Part shown: positions 29,133 through 38,685 of the stretch, piece after piece
How the letters are laid out: each line of letters starts with the position of its first letter
Numbering within the stretch: the stretch's first letter is position 1
Origin: Paucimonas lemoignei
Lineage (GTDB): Bacteria > Pseudomonadota > Gammaproteobacteria > Pseudomonadales > Pseudomonadaceae
NCBI GenBank assembly: GCA_900475325.1
Contig: LS483371.1
Coordinates: forward strand, 806,001 to 870,000
DNA length: 64,000 bases
Reading direction: 5' to 3'
Notes under the pieces: generated by a model
Database searches by the model: none
The model's input: the letters and a program-made list of their open reading frames with translations, nothing else
Told to the model about the DNA's origin: nothing
Position numbers and translations under genes: made by a program

Positions 29133-30668
29133 TCAGGCTTTGCGGCCACTAAAGCTGGTCAGCGCCCGCTCGATGCATTGGCAGGTTTTCCCGAAAGCCT
29201 GCACAGAAGTTTCCGAAAGCGGCCCGCCACCCTGATCCGCTATCACCAGCATCAGCACTTTGCTGTTGCTGCTCAGCGATCTGATCAACCAGTGCTTGCC
29301 GGGGAATAACGCTTTGAGATTGCCCGGTAGCAGCGCTGAGAATTGCTCGATATTGGCCGGGGTCATACGCAGTTGGGTGGGCTGCGCGAGCAAGCGCTGA
29401 AGCACAGTGCTTTCTTTTATGGAAAGCGACAGTGACGCGGATTCGCTGCGCAACCCTGCAATCTGATGAACCCGCAGCAGGGTCGCGGTTTTGTCGAGCA
29501 TCAACAGCATGACCCGTTCCATGCCACAGGCGACCAGGGCGTCGCGGGCAGTGGTGGTCAAGTGCATGGCGTTGCTGAATGGCGAAGGGTCCATCAACAG
29601 TTCGGCGCATTGCTTTCGCCAGCTTTGAAGCAGCTCGGGCGGAGGCGGGGGAGCGGCCTTGAGTTTGCTGTGGATGCGGCGGGTCGTCCAAGGCCAGAGC
29701 AATGCTTCGGCGGGATGCCACAAGCCGTGGTCGATGTGCTGTCGCGCGCTGGCCACGGCGTTCTGGTGCGCCTGTTGCTGGACGCTGTCCATGCTTTGTT
29801 GCAGATAAAGGCTGGTCAACAATTCCCAGCGCAGGCAGTGCGGGCTGTCCCAGGCCTGTTGCGCCGACAGTGCCAGCCCGTTGCCCAGCAGCACGGTGTT
29901 GGCAGGTTGGTTGAGCCAGCGTCGCAGATTCGGGTCGGCGTCCATCAGTTGCTGTTGCTGCAAGGGGTCGTCATTGCCCCGGGCGATGTGCAGCGCCTTG
30001 ACCAGTTGGCGGCGCTCACTCATCAGTAATTTGTAACCCTGGGTTACCCAGATGGGCAGGCGCCACAAGTTCGCGAGTTCGAAGCAGAGCTCCAGAAGGC
30101 TGACGCCGAACAGCTGGGTTTCGACTTTGCGTGCGGATTCGCCCTTGTGGATAACGCGTAATTCCCACTCGTCCAGCAGTTTTGGATGCGCCAGCGCCAT
30201 GGGCCAAAGCGGGGACAGAAACAGCAGGCTGCCCAAATGGATGTCTTGCCACAACCGCGCCAGGCGGCTGGCAAACAAGCCATTCGCCTGCTGGCTGGCA
30301 TGCTGGCTGATCAGCAGTAACTGGCGAAAGGTGGCAGGGATTTTTGCCGTTTCCAAGGCAGGCAATCTGTTGAGCAACACCTCGGTGCGCGCCAACCCCA
30401 GCCGGGTGATGGCCACTTCCAGGCTTTCGGCCGGTTCGCTCACACCGGTGCTCTGGTGGTTGGCTTCGCGCATCACGCTGAGTACCAGCGCCGGGCTGTC
30501 CTGCATCAGGTCCGCGATGTCTCGCAACGAACGGCAGCTGTCGTTCAGCGCACTGCGAACCTTGCCGTGGCTGATGGCCGGCACCGGCAGCGCAATGCCA
30601 TCCAGTTGCTTGAGCCAGCCGTCGAGGGTTTTCGGAACGGCAAGCGGTGTCGAGGTTTCTGGGAGCAT
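29133..30668 (-). CDS. HDOD domain-containing protein
   Basis: A 511-residue protein with an N-terminal HDOD domain (about residues 15-215): LDGWLKQLDGIALPVPAIS, then LRDIADLMQDSPALVLSVMR and ITRLGLARTEVLL, characteristic of this signalling output module related to HD phosphohydrolases but without an HD catalytic pair. The C-terminal part (about 300-511) may be a GAF-like domain: LMLDKTATLLRVHQIAG and VLMLVIADQGGG. Such proteins often modulate motility or stress responses; position directly upstream of motAB on the opposite strand is suggestive only. Start ATG 30668. Confidence 0.85.
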   Translation of the reverse strand: MLPETSTPLAVPKTLDGWLKQLDGIALPVPAISHGKVRSALNDSCRSLRDIADLMQDSPALVLSVMREANHQSTGVSEPAESLEVAITRLGLARTEVLLNRLPALETAKIPATFRQLLLISQHASQQANGLFASRLARLWQDIHLGSLLFLSPLWPMALAHPKLLDEWELRVIHKGESARKVETQLFGVSLLELCFELANLWRLPIWVTQGYKLLMSERRQLVKALHIARGNDDPLQQQQLMDADPNLRRWLNQPANTVLLGNGLALSAQQAWDSPHCLRWELLTSLYLQQSMDSVQQQAHQNAVASARQHIDHGLWHPAEALLWPWTTRRIHSKLKAAPPPPPELLQSWRKQCAELLMDPSPFSNAMHLTTTARDALVACGMERVMLLMLDKTATLLRVHQIAGLRSESASLSLSIKESTVLQRLLAQPTQLRMTPANIEQFSALLPGNLKALFPGKHWLIRSLSSNSKVLMLVIADQGGGPLSETSVQAFGKTCQCIERALTSFSGRKA

Positions 30669-30798
30669 GCATCAGGCCTGTGCGACTGAATATTTTAGGC
30701 AGTGGGTACTGCGAAACTAGTGAGCACAACTACGCGGCTTCGACACCCGATTGAGGGAGCCCGTTCAGAGGGTATCTGGCTTTTTCAGATTTTCTGCC

Positions 30799-30825
30799 TA
30801 TAGTCTGGCCCACATATGCCGATAA
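30799..30825 (+). promoter_or_regulatory. FliA (sigma28) flagellar promoter for motAB
   Basis: TATAGTCT (30799-30806), an 11-base spacer and GCCGATAA (30818-30825). The -10 element is a perfect match to the sigma28 consensus GCCGATAA and the -35 matches TAAAGTTT at six of eight positions with exact spacing. Located 67 bases before the motA start. Confidence 0.85.
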
Positions 30826-30892
30826 GTAGAAGAAGAGTTTCAAGAACTTCCGCACACGTCCCTGAACCCGACTCAGTAAGTACTTTCTACCT

Positions 30893-31744
30893 ATGGCTAA
30901 AATTATCGGCATCATCGTGGTTTTCGCGAGCGTGCTCGCGGGCTACGTCCTTTCCCACGGCAAAATTGCCGCGCTGATCCAGCCTTTCGAGGTGTTGATC
31001 ATCGGTGGTGCGGCACTGGGCGCGTTCCTGCAGGCCAACCCTGGCTACATGACCATGCACGTGATCAAGAAGTCGCTGAAGATGTTCAGCACTCGTTTCA
31101 CGCATGCGTTTTATCTGGAAGTGCTGGGGCTGGTGTACGAGATCCTCAACAAGAGCCGTCGCGAAGGCATGATGGCGATCGAAGGGGACATCGAGGATGC
31201 GTCAGCAAGCCCGATTTTCGCCAAGTACCCCGGGGTTCTGAAAGACGAGCGGATGACCGCTTACATCTGTGATTACCTGCGCATCATGTCGTCCGGCAAC
31301 ATGGCTCCCCACGAGCTGGAAGGCCTGTTCGACATGGAGCTGCAAAGCATCAAGGAAGAGCTGGGCCACCCTTCCCACGCGGTAACCGGCGTTGCTGACG
31401 GTATGCCAGGTTTCGGTATCGTCGCGGCGGTACTGGGTATCGTGGTGACCATGGCTTCCCTGGGTGACGGCGACAAGGCTGCCATCGGTAACCACGTAGG
31501 TGCGGCACTGGTGGGTACCTTCTTCGGTATTCTCGCGGCGTATGGTTTCTTCGGTCCGTTGGCTACCTCCCTGGCCCACGACGCCAAGGAAGAGCTCAAC
31601 GTCTACGAAGCCATCAAGGCGTCCCTGGTTGCATCGGCGTCCGGCATGCCGCCTTCGCTGGCCGTCGAGTTCGGCCGCAAGGTTCTTTATCCTGCGCATC
31701 GGCCCAGCTTCAGCGAGCTGGAGCAAGCGGTTCGCGGTCGCTGA
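30893..31744 (+). CDS. motA: Flagellar motor stator protein MotA
   Basis: Proton-channel stator subunit of the flagellar motor, with MotB. The 283-residue protein has four membrane helices (two near residues 1-50, two near 165-225) and the large cytoplasmic loop with charged residues that contacts FliG. Motifs VLIIGGAALGAFLQANPG and GVADGMPGFGIVAAVLGIV are typical of the E. coli-type MotA rather than MotC/PomA. Ribosome site is weak (TTTCTACCT). A sigma28 promoter lies upstream and motB follows after 3 bases. Confidence 0.97.
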   Translation: MAKIIGIIVVFASVLAGYVLSHGKIAALIQPFEVLIIGGAALGAFLQANPGYMTMHVIKKSLKMFSTRFTHAFYLEVLGLVYEILNKSRREGMMAIEGDIEDASASPIFAKYPGVLKDERMTAYICDYLRIMSSGNMAPHELEGLFDMELQSIKEELGHPSHAVTGVADGMPGFGIVAAVLGIVVTMASLGDGDKAAIGNHVGAALVGTFFGILAAYGFFGPLATSLAHDAKEELNVYEAIKASLVASASGMPPSLAVEFGRKVLYPAHRPSFSELEQAVRGR

Positions 31745-31747
31745 GTC

Positions 31748-32770
31748 ATGGAAAATAATCAGCCGATAATCATCAAGCGCGTCAAGCGCTATGAAGGCGG
31801 TCACCACGGCGGCGCATGGAAAATCGCCTTCGCCGACTTCGCGACCGCCATGATGGCGTTCTTTCTGGTGCTGTGGCTGATGTCCTCAGCCACGCCGGAA
31901 CAGTTGATCGCCATTGCCGGTTACTTCAAGGATCCGGTCGGGTTCTCGGACAGCGGCTCGCCCTATGTGATTGACCTGGGCGGCTCGCCGGAAATGTCTC
32001 CTGACCAGACCCTGAACCCGGAGGTCAAATCCACGCCGACGCCGGATAACGTGCCTATTGAGTCCGACACTGCAGAAGCCAAAGCCGAAGAGGTTGAGCA
32101 GGAACGTCTGGAATTGCTGCTCCAGGAGCTGCAGAACAAGATCAACGAGAACCCGGACCTGCAGAAATTCAAGGATCAGATCCACTTCGAGATCACTCAG
32201 GACGGTCTGCGCATCCAGATTACCGATGCTGAAAACCGGCCGATGTTCGATCTGGGCAGCGCCAGGCTCAAACCGTATTTCGAAGACATTCTGCTGGCCA
32301 TGGCTGACACCATCAAAGCGGTGCCAAACAAGGTCAGCATCAGCGGCCATACCGATGCCAAACCTTATGTCGGTAATGGTGAATTCGGTAACTGGGAACT
32401 GTCGGCAAACCGGGCCAACTCTGCGCGTCGGGCGCTGGTTGCCGGGACTTATCCGGAAAACCAGGTTGCGCGGGTCGTGGGTTATGCGTCGTCGATGCTG
32501 TATGACCGCGACCATCCGCAAAACCCGATTAACCGGCGCATCGATATCATGGTCCTGACCAAGAAAGCCATGCAGCGTATTGAAGGCAGTCAGGTTTACA
32601 GGGGCGGCCAGAGCAAAGACCCGGCCACTGCGCCTGCACCGGCTGCGCCAGTCAATCCGAGAATCCAGCCGCCGGATGATCCACAGGCCTACGCTCAGCC
32701 GCACGAAATCCGGCAGAAGCTGAACCTGTTCGAAGATGGCACGCTGAAGATGCAAGAGACGAAGAACTAG
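31748..32770 (+). CDS. motB: Flagellar motor stator protein MotB
   Basis: A 340-residue partner of MotA. One membrane helix (about residues 28-46) carries the essential proton-accepting Asp30 (FADFATAMMAFFLVLW). A plug/linker region follows and the C-terminal OmpA-like peptidoglycan-binding domain (about 160-280) has SISGHTDAKPY and NRRIDIMVL. A proline- and alanine-rich tail ends the protein. Same transcript as motA; a strong terminator lies 41 bases downstream. Confidence 0.97.
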   Translation: MENNQPIIIKRVKRYEGGHHGGAWKIAFADFATAMMAFFLVLWLMSSATPEQLIAIAGYFKDPVGFSDSGSPYVIDLGGSPEMSPDQTLNPEVKSTPTPDNVPIESDTAEAKAEEVEQERLELLLQELQNKINENPDLQKFKDQIHFEITQDGLRIQITDAENRPMFDLGSARLKPYFEDILLAMADTIKAVPNKVSISGHTDAKPYVGNGEFGNWELSANRANSARRALVAGTYPENQVARVVGYASSMLYDRDHPQNPINRRIDIMVLTKKAMQRIEGSQVYRGGQSKDPATAPAPAAPVNPRIQPPDDPQAYAQPHEIRQKLNLFEDGTLKMQETKN

Positions 32771-32810
32771 CGTTCCAGCGGTTAAGCGGCAAGCTTCAAG
32801 CTGCAAGAGA

Positions 32811-32845
32811 AAAGCCCGGACTTGGGAGAGTCCGGGCTTTTTTTG
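32811..32845 (+). terminator. Rho-independent terminator after motB
   Basis: AAAGCCCGGACT, loop TGGGAG, AGTCCGGGCTTTTTTT: a long GC stem followed by a T-run. A family D fragment (GCGGCAAGCTTCAAGCTG) lies just before it at 32786. Confidence 0.92.
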
Positions 32846-32858
32846 TTCAACCCTGAAT

Positions 32859-32968
32859 CCGTGGGAGCGAGCTTGCTCGCGAAGGCAATATTTCAGCCCA
32901 GAAAGATAGGTCAGGAGTACTGGCCTCTTCGCGAGCAAGGTGGAGCGCCACCCCGGTCGCTCCCACGG
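32859..32968. repeat. REPIN-like inverted repeat, variant of family A
   Basis: CCGTGGGAGCGAGCTTGCTCGCG at the left and CGCGAGCAAGG...TCGCTCCCACGG at the right. The right arm carries an extra GTGGAGCGCCACCCCGG-like insertion compared with the left, so the pairing is interrupted. It lies between motB and rsgA (convergent). Bases 33008-33046 hold a GCTTGAA tandem motif of family D. Confidence 0.75.
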
Positions 32969-33047
32969 TGACTTGGTGTCCGGTAGATACCGTCTTGACC
33001 CTCATCGCGCAACGCTTCGCTTGAAGCTTGAAGCTTGAAGCTGCTCC

Positions 33048-34079
33048 TCAGTAACTGCTCTCGGGCAAACTGGCGATGATCGAGCGGTAGCTGTTCATGC
33101 GCTGTTGCTGTACGCGGCCTTCTTCCAGGGCGATCAGCAGTGCGCAGCCAGGTTCCCGGTCGTGCTTGCAGTCACGGAAGCGGCAGGTGCCGATCAGGTC
33201 GTTGAACTCGATGAAACCTGCTTCAACGTCAGCGCGGCTGACGTGGCCCAGGCCGAATTCGCGGATACCCGGTGAGTCGATCAGATCGCCGCCACGGGGG
33301 AAGTGGAACAGCCGCGCGGTGGTCGTGGTATGGGTGCCCTGGCCGGACACTTCCGACAACGGCCCGACGCGGGTTTCGACTTCCGGCAGCAGGCTGTTGA
33401 CCAGCGACGACTTGCCGACACCCGATTGGCCGACGAACACACTGATGTGGCCATCCAGCTGGGTTTGCAGCTGTTGCATGCCATCACCATGGTGCGCAGA
33501 CACTTCCAGCACCGGATAACCCAGTGTGCGATACACCGCCAGCAGGGCGTTGAGCGCCGGAGCGTTCTGCTCATCGATCAGATCGAATTTGTTCAGCAAC
33601 AGCAGCGGTCGAATACCCGCATGCTCGGCAGCAACCAGATAGCGGTCGATCAGGTTGGCGTGGGGTTCGGGCATGGGCGCGAACACAATCACGATCAGGT
33701 CGACGTTGGCTGCAACCGGCTTGAGCTGGCCGCGGCTGTCAGGACGGCACAGCTCGGTGTTACGCGGCAATTGGGCGACGATGACGCCGATGCCCTGATT
33801 GCCAGCACGCCAGACCACCCGATCACCGGTGACCAGAGCAGGCAGGTTGGCGCGCAAATGGCAGCGGAAAACCTGACCGGTCTGTTCGCCGTCCTGAGCC
33901 TCCACTTCGACTTGCACGCCAAAGTGCGCGATCACCAGACCGGTCTGCTCGGGGCCAAGATCACCGCCCTCGAGGGTTTCCAGAGTCTGCGACTCACGTT
34001 TGGCGGCGCGGGCGGCGCGCTCGCCCTGAATTTTTTCGATGCGCCAGTTTTGACGACGATTGAGTTGGCGTTTGGCCAT
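33048..34079 (-). CDS. rsgA: Ribosome small-subunit maturation GTPase RsgA
   Basis: RsgA (YjeQ) is a circularly permuted GTPase that acts late in 30S assembly. The 343-residue product has an N-terminal OB-fold, then G4 (NKFDL) before G1 ([12 protein letters not shown]) and G3 (DSPGIRE), the permuted order, and a C-terminal zinc-binding segment with [13 protein letters not shown] start at ATG 34079 ([13 protein letters not shown]), which gives the family's basic N-terminus; an upstream in-frame start 54 bases earlier is not conserved in my memory of the family. Divergent from orn. Confidence 0.95.
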   Translation of the reverse strand: MAKRQLNRRQNWRIEKIQGERAARAAKRESQTLETLEGGDLGPEQTGLVIAHFGVQVEVEAQDGEQTGQVFRCHLRANLPALVTGDRVVWRAGNQGIGVIVAQLPRNTELCRPDSRGQLKPVAANVDLIVIVFAPMPEPHANLIDRYLVAAEHAGIRPLLLLNKFDLIDEQNAPALNALLAVYRTLGYPVLEVSAHHGDGMQQLQTQLDGHISVFVGQSGVGKSSLVNSLLPEVETRVGPLSEVSGQGTHTTTTARLFHFPRGGDLIDSPGIREFGLGHVSRADVEAGFIEFNDLIGTCRFRDCKHDREPGCALLIALEEGRVQQQRMNSYRSIIASLPESSY

Positions 34080-34176
34080 GGGTGTTCCGAGTGATAAAGC
34101 AGCTGAATAAGTAAACGCGGGGGAGTCTAGCATGCCGCGGTGAGCTAAACTGCGCGCCTACGCTGAGGAGCCCACT

Positions 34177-34713
34177 ATGCAGAACAAGCAGAACCTGATC
34201 TGGATCGATCTGGAAATGACCGGTCTCGACCCGGACACCGACGTCATTATCGAAATGGCCACGATCATCACCGACAGCGAGCTCAATACTCTGGCTGAAG
34301 GCCCGGTGATCGCTGTACACCAGAGCGATGAAACCCTGGCGAAGATGGATGAGTGGAACACCCGCCAGCATGGCGGCTCAGGCCTGACCCAGCGGGTTCG
34401 CGAAAGCACCATCAGCATGGCGCAAGCCGAAGCCGAGACCCTTGAGTTCATCAAGTTGTGGGTGCCTGAGCGCAGTTCGCCGATTTGCGGCAACAGCATC
34501 TGCCAGGATCGTCGCTTCCTTTATCGCCACATGCCTGCGCTGGAAAACTACTTCCACTACCGCAATCTGGACGTTTCCACCCTCAAGGAGCTGGCCGCCC
34601 GCTGGTCGCCTGAGCTCAAGTTCAAGAAAGGCAGCACCCACCTGGCCCTGGACGACATCCGCGAATCCATCGCCGAGCTGCGCTTCTATCGCGAGCATTT
34701 CATCAAGGTTTAA
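34177..34713 (+). CDS. orn: Oligoribonuclease
   Basis: A 178-residue DEDDh 3'-5' exonuclease that degrades 2-5 nucleotide RNAs, including pGpG from c-di-GMP breakdown, and is essential in many gammaproteobacteria. The ExoI motif is Asp11/Glu13 ([10 protein letters not shown]), Exo[12 protein letters not shown], and ExoIII with His and Asp in [10 protein letters not shown]. Normal length. Preceded by GAGGAG at a good distance. Confidence 0.97.
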   Translation: MQNKQNLIWIDLEMTGLDPDTDVIIEMATIITDSELNTLAEGPVIAVHQSDETLAKMDEWNTRQHGGSGLTQRVRESTISMAQAEAETLEFIKLWVPERSSPICGNSICQDRRFLYRHMPALENYFHYRNLDVSTLKELAARWSPELKFKKGSTHLALDDIRESIAELRFYREHFIKV

Positions 34714-34728
34714 GTGTTCGGCTGAATA

Positions 34729-34824
34729 CCTGTGGGAGCGAATTCATTCGCGAAGAGGCCAGTACATCCGATAGATATGCATTGCCTTCACGCCAGCATT
34801 CGCGAATGAATTCGCTCCCACAGG
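34729..34824. repeat. REPIN-like inverted repeat, family A
   Basis: ACCTGTGGGAGCGAATTCAT at the left and ATGAATTCGCTCCCACAGG at the right bound a 96-base element between orn and the TRIC-type gene, nearly identical in its arms to the copy at 14212. Confidence 0.87.
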
Positions 34825-34939
34825 TTTGCACGATTGCCAGGTGTCCAGTTTGGTTAGAAAGGGCGGGCGCCGCATTCCAGCTTTGCCCCCTTTTGGTGCC
34901 TGCCTTAAACTGCGCGGCTTTGTCGCAGGGATCGCCGCC

Positions 34940-35554
34940 ATGTTGTTAATGCTCTATCTGATCGCCATCACCGCTGAAGCCATGACGGGCGCCTTGTCTG
35001 CGGGCAAGCGGGGCATGGACTGGTTTGGTGTGGTGCTGATTGCCTGCGTGACCGCGCTTGGCGGCGGGTCGGTGCGTGATGTGCTGCTGGGACATTACCC
35101 GCTGACCTGGGTCAAGCACCCTGAATACCTGATTTTGACCAGCGTTGCGGCGCTGCTGACGATTTTCATCGCGCCGTTGATGCGGCATTTGCGCTCATTG
35201 TTTCTGGTGCTCGATGCGCTGGGTCTGGTGGCCTTTACCCTGATCGGCTGCATGACCGCGCTTGAGGCCGGAACCGGCTTGCTGGTGGCGTCGGTTTGCG
35301 GGGTCATCACCGGGGTGTTTGGTGGCATCCTGCGGGATATTTTCTGCAACGACATCCCGCTGGTGTTTCGACGCGAGCTGTATGCCAGCGTTTCATTCCT
35401 GGCGGCGTGGTGTTTCCTGTTGTGCCAGCACCTGCAATTGCCTCAGGAACAAAGCATCTTGATCACCCTGTTCGGCGGCTTGTTGCTGCGCTTGTTGGCG
35501 ATTCGCTTCAACTGGAATATGCCGAAGTTTGTTTATAAGGGTGATGAGCATTGA
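34940..35554 (+). CDS. TRIC-type cation channel (YadS/YicG, UPF0126)
   Basis: A 204-residue inner-membrane protein with about seven helices arranged as two repeats, each with a glycine-rich turn: ALGGGSVRDVLLG in the first and GVFGGILRDIF in the second. This is the prokaryotic trimeric intracellular cation (TRIC) channel family; transport of K+ or Na+ has been shown for some members. ATG 34940 (MLLMLYLIAITAEAM) is used; the longer frame upstream encodes a hydrophilic stretch with no family match. Overlaps the convergent queG by 22 bases. Confidence 0.88.
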   Translation: MLLMLYLIAITAEAMTGALSAGKRGMDWFGVVLIACVTALGGGSVRDVLLGHYPLTWVKHPEYLILTSVAALLTIFIAPLMRHLRSLFLVLDALGLVAFTLIGCMTALEAGTGLLVASVCGVITGVFGGILRDIFCNDIPLVFRRELYASVSFLAAWCFLLCQHLQLPQEQSILITLFGGLLLRLLAIRFNWNMPKFVYKGDEH

Positions 35555-36654
35555 TCCTGCGGGGTTGGCATTCTTCGCTGCTCATGCTGCTTCAACGCCC
35601 ACTCCACATGCTCCCTGACCAACTCCGACGGATAGTCCCGCCGCGCCTCCAGCGCTTGCAGCACCGGAATCGTCGAGGGCGCATTGCCCAAGCCTACTGC
35701 CAGATTACGCAACCAGCGCTCATAGCCCGCGCGGCGTAGCGGTGAGCCTTCGGTGTTGCTGAGGAATTTATCCTCGTCCCACATAAACAGCTCGGCCAGA
35801 CCTGCATTGTCCAGATTGTGCCGAGGCTGGAAGTCGCTTTGATCAGTCGGCCGCGCGAAGCGATTCCAGGGGCAAACGATCTGGCAGTCATCGCACCCAA
35901 ACACCCGATTGCCAATCAACGGACGCAGCTCTTCCGGGATCGCGGTTTTCAGCTCGATGGTCAGGTAGGAAATACAACGCCGGGCATCCAGCACATAAGG
36001 CCCGACAAACGCAGCGGTCGGGCAAATGTCCAGGCAGGCGGTGCAGCGCCCGCAATGTTCGGTAGCGTGTGGGGCGTCCAAGGGCAAGGGCAGATCAACG
36101 AAAAGCTCGCTGAGGAAGAAAAAACTCCCGGCCTTGCGGTTCAGCACCAGCGTGTTCTTACCGATCCAGCCTAAGCCGGCCTGTTCGGCAATCGCTTTTT
36201 CCAGTACCGGAGCGCTGTCGACGAAGGCGCGATAGCCGAATGGGCCGATCGCCTGCTGGATGCGTTCGGCCAGTTGCTGCACGCGTTTGCGGATCAGCTT
36301 GTGATAGTCGCGGCCCAGGGCGTAGCGCGACACGTAGGCTTTTTCCGGTTCGGTCAGGCGCTGGGTCATCTCGGTGTCGCCGGGCAGATAATCCATACGC
36401 AGGGACACCACGCGCAGCGTGCCCGGCACCAGTTCGTCCGGATGCGAACGTTTGCTGCCGTGCGCTGCCATATAGTCCATCTCGCCGTGATAGCCCGCCT
36501 CAAGCCAGCGCTCAAGGTGCTGCTCGTGTTCGGCCAGATCAAGCCCGGCGATCCCGACTTGCTGAAAGCCCAGCTCGCGGCCCCACTCCTTGATCGATTG
36601 CGCAAGGGTGACAAGGTCTACGGTGTTGGGTGGATCGACAGTTATAACGGGCAT
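35533..36654 (-). CDS. queG: Epoxyqueuosine reductase
   Basis: QueG reduces epoxyqueuosine to queuosine at tRNA position 34 with cobalamin and two [4Fe-4S] clusters. The 373-residue product shows two ferredoxin-type sets, CGRCTACLDICP and CDDCQIVCP, and the cofactor-binding part including VDSAPVLEKAIAEQAGLGW (split VDSAPVLEK and AGLGWIGKN). C-terminal HEAT-like tail present. Start taken at ATG 36654 (MPVITVDPP); a TTG six bases upstream is in frame but no clear ribosome site distinguishes them. Divergent from nnr. Confidence 0.95.
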   Translation of the reverse strand: MPVITVDPPNTVDLVTLAQSIKEWGRELGFQQVGIAGLDLAEHEQHLERWLEAGYHGEMDYMAAHGSKRSHPDELVPGTLRVVSLRMDYLPGDTEMTQRLTEPEKAYVSRYALGRDYHKLIRKRVQQLAERIQQAIGPFGYRAFVDSAPVLEKAIAEQAGLGWIGKNTLVLNRKAGSFFFLSELFVDLPLPLDAPHATEHCGRCTACLDICPTAAFVGPYVLDARRCISYLTIELKTAIPEELRPLIGNRVFGCDDCQIVCPWNRFARPTDQSDFQPRHNLDNAGLAELFMWDEDKFLSNTEGSPLRRAGYERWLRNLAVGLGNAPSTIPVLQALEARRDYPSELVREHVEWALKQHEQRRMPTPQDQCSSPL

Positions 36655-36716
36655 GCGCAAGGAGAAACCGGGTGGAGGTGCGTATAATTCTGCCAGACAT
36701 CGGAGCCTAGAGACGC

Positions 36717-38213
36717 ATGGTCATCACGAAACCCCAATTACCCGACGCGCTGTACAACGCTGCGCAGGTCCGCGACCTTGATGCGCGCCTCATCGCGGCG
36801 GGTACTCCTGGTATGGAATTGATGCAGCGCGCCGCTCACGCTACCTGGCGCGCATTGCGTCGCCAATGGCCCGATGCCCATGAATTGACGGTGCTTGCCG
36901 GGCGTGGCAATAACGCGGGCGACGGCTATCTGGTCGGCGGTCTGGCACGCAAGGCCGGTTGGCTCGTGCAAGTATTTGCCGTGGGCGATCCGGCTGCACT
37001 GCACGGCGATGCAGCGACCGCCCATGCCGAGGCCTCGGCGGCTGGCGTGGATATTCAGCCTTGGGCGAATCAACCCCTGCGCGGCATCGTACTGGATGCC
37101 CTGCTGGGTACCGGGTTGAATGGCGATGTGCGCGAGCCTTACGCCTCGGTCATCGAAGTCATCAACGCCAGCAGCCTGCCCGTGGTGGCGGTGGATATTC
37201 CCTCCGGGCTCAGCGCCGACACCGGGCAAACCCTGGGCACCGCAGTGCGTGCTGATCTGACGGTGACCTTCATTGGCTTGAAGTTGGGCTTACTGACCGG
37301 AGACGCTGCCGATCTGATCGGCGAACTGGTCTTCGATGGCCTTCAGGCTGATCCGGCTATCGTGGCGCAGATACCTACAAGCGCGACCCGCCTGGACGCG
37401 TTCAATCTGCCCCGGCTGGTGCCGCGTCCTCGTACGGCCCATAAAGGCATGTACGGGCGGGTGCTGGTGATCGGTGGTGATCACGGTTTTGGCGGCGCCA
37501 CCTTGATGACTGCCGAGAGCGCGTTGCGCAGTGGGGCTGGCATGGTCACGCTGGCAACTCGCGCTGAACATATCCCCGCGGCGCTGACCCGCATGCCTGA
37601 GGTCATGAGCGCCGCCATCCTTTCGGCCAATCAGTTAATGGCGCTGATCGAGCCCGCCAGCGTGCTGGTGGTGGGGCCGGGCTTAGGGCAGGCCGCGTGG
37701 GGGCGCAGTCTGCTGTCCGCTGCCGCCAACGCTGACCGCCCACAAGTCTGGGACGCCGACGCCCTCAATCAATTGGCACAAGGTTTTGTCAGTCTGCCCC
37801 GAGGCTGCGTGATAACCCCGCACCCTGGCGAAGCTGCGCGCCTGCTGGGCATTAGCACTCAAGAGGTTCAGGCCGATCGTCCTGCTGCCGCCCGCGCACT
37901 TGCCGATAAATTCAATGCGGTCTGCGTACTTAAAGGCACGGGCAGCCTGATCGCCGATGTCGAGGGTCGGCTGGCGCTGTGTGATCGGGGCCACCCGGCC
38001 ATGGCCACGGGCGGCTTGGGCGATGTGCTGGCCGGCCTGATTGGTGCATTGATGGCGCAAAAAATGAACCCATTCGATGCCGCTTGCCTGGGCGTCTGGC
38101 TGCACGCCAGCGCTGGGGAGCAGATTGGCAAAATGGGCCGCGGGCTGGCGGCCAGTGATGTGATACCGGCCATTCGTCAGTTATTGGAGGAGCAACAACC
38201 GTGTCTGAGTTAA
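36717..38213 (+). CDS. nnr: Bifunctional NAD(P)HX epimerase/dehydratase
   Basis: Repairs hydrated NAD(P)H. The 498-residue fusion has an N-terminal YjeF epimerase domain (about 1-215; GRGNNAGDGYLVGG, VDIPSGLSADTG) and a C-terminal ADP-dependent dehydratase domain (about 230-490; ITPHPGEAARLLG, VLKGTGSLIAD, ATGGLGDVLAG). Start ATG 36717. A TATAAT at 36683-36688 could be its -10 box. First gene of the long block that runs to hflC; tsaE begins inside its last codons. Confidence 0.95.
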   Translation: MVITKPQLPDALYNAAQVRDLDARLIAAGTPGMELMQRAAHATWRALRRQWPDAHELTVLAGRGNNAGDGYLVGGLARKAGWLVQVFAVGDPAALHGDAATAHAEASAAGVDIQPWANQPLRGIVLDALLGTGLNGDVREPYASVIEVINASSLPVVAVDIPSGLSADTGQTLGTAVRADLTVTFIGLKLGLLTGDAADLIGELVFDGLQADPAIVAQIPTSATRLDAFNLPRLVPRPRTAHKGMYGRVLVIGGDHGFGGATLMTAESALRSGAGMVTLATRAEHIPAALTRMPEVMSAAILSANQLMALIEPASVLVVGPGLGQAAWGRSLLSAAANADRPQVWDADALNQLAQGFVSLPRGCVITPHPGEAARLLGISTQEVQADRPAAARALADKFNAVCVLKGTGSLIADVEGRLALCDRGHPAMATGGLGDVLAGLIGALMAQKMNPFDAACLGVWLHASAGEQIGKMGRGLAASDVIPAIRQLLEEQQPCLS

Positions 38214-38671
38214 CGCTGCATGTGGTCGGCGAAGAGGCCATGACCAGCTTTGGTGCGCGGATTGCCCAAGTGACCCAAGGGGTCGGCATTATTTTTCTGG
38301 ACGGCGATCTCGGCGCCGGTAAAACCACACTGTCGCGGGGCCTTATCCGCGGTCTGGGGCATGTGGGGGCGGTCAAGAGCCCGACCTTTACCCTGGTGGA
38401 GCCCTATGAGCTGGGTGCCGTGCGCGTCTTTCACTTCGACTTGTACCGGCTGGTCGACCCTGAGGAATTGGAGTACCTGGGGATCCGTGATTACCTGCAA
38501 GGGGACGCCCTTTGTCTGATCGAATGGCCCGAACGTGGTGCAGGCTTTTTGCCAAAGCCTGACCTGACCATTACCATTAGGCCGCATGCGCAAGGTCGGA
38601 CACTGACTTTGAGCCCGACGGGCTCGCGTGGCGAAACCTGGTGTGCCGCTTTGGCGTTGGAATTCAAATAG
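38201..38671 (+). CDS. tsaE: tRNA threonylcarbamoyladenosine biosynthesis protein TsaE
   Basis: P-loop ATPase that works with TsaB and TsaD to make t6A at tRNA position 37. The 156-residue protein has Walker A GDLGAGKTT (about residues 35-43), the SPTF segment (KSPTFTLVEPY) and HFDLYRL. The start is a GTG at 38201 with GGAGGAG upstream; it overlaps the end of nnr by 13 bases. Confidence 0.95.
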   Translation: MSELTLHVVGEEAMTSFGARIAQVTQGVGIIFLDGDLGAGKTTLSRGLIRGLGHVGAVKSPTFTLVEPYELGAVRVFHFDLYRLVDPEELEYLGIRDYLQGDALCLIEWPERGAGFLPKPDLTITIRPHAQGRTLTLSPTGSRGETWCAALALEFK

Positions 38672-38685
38672 AAATGGGGTTAGGT

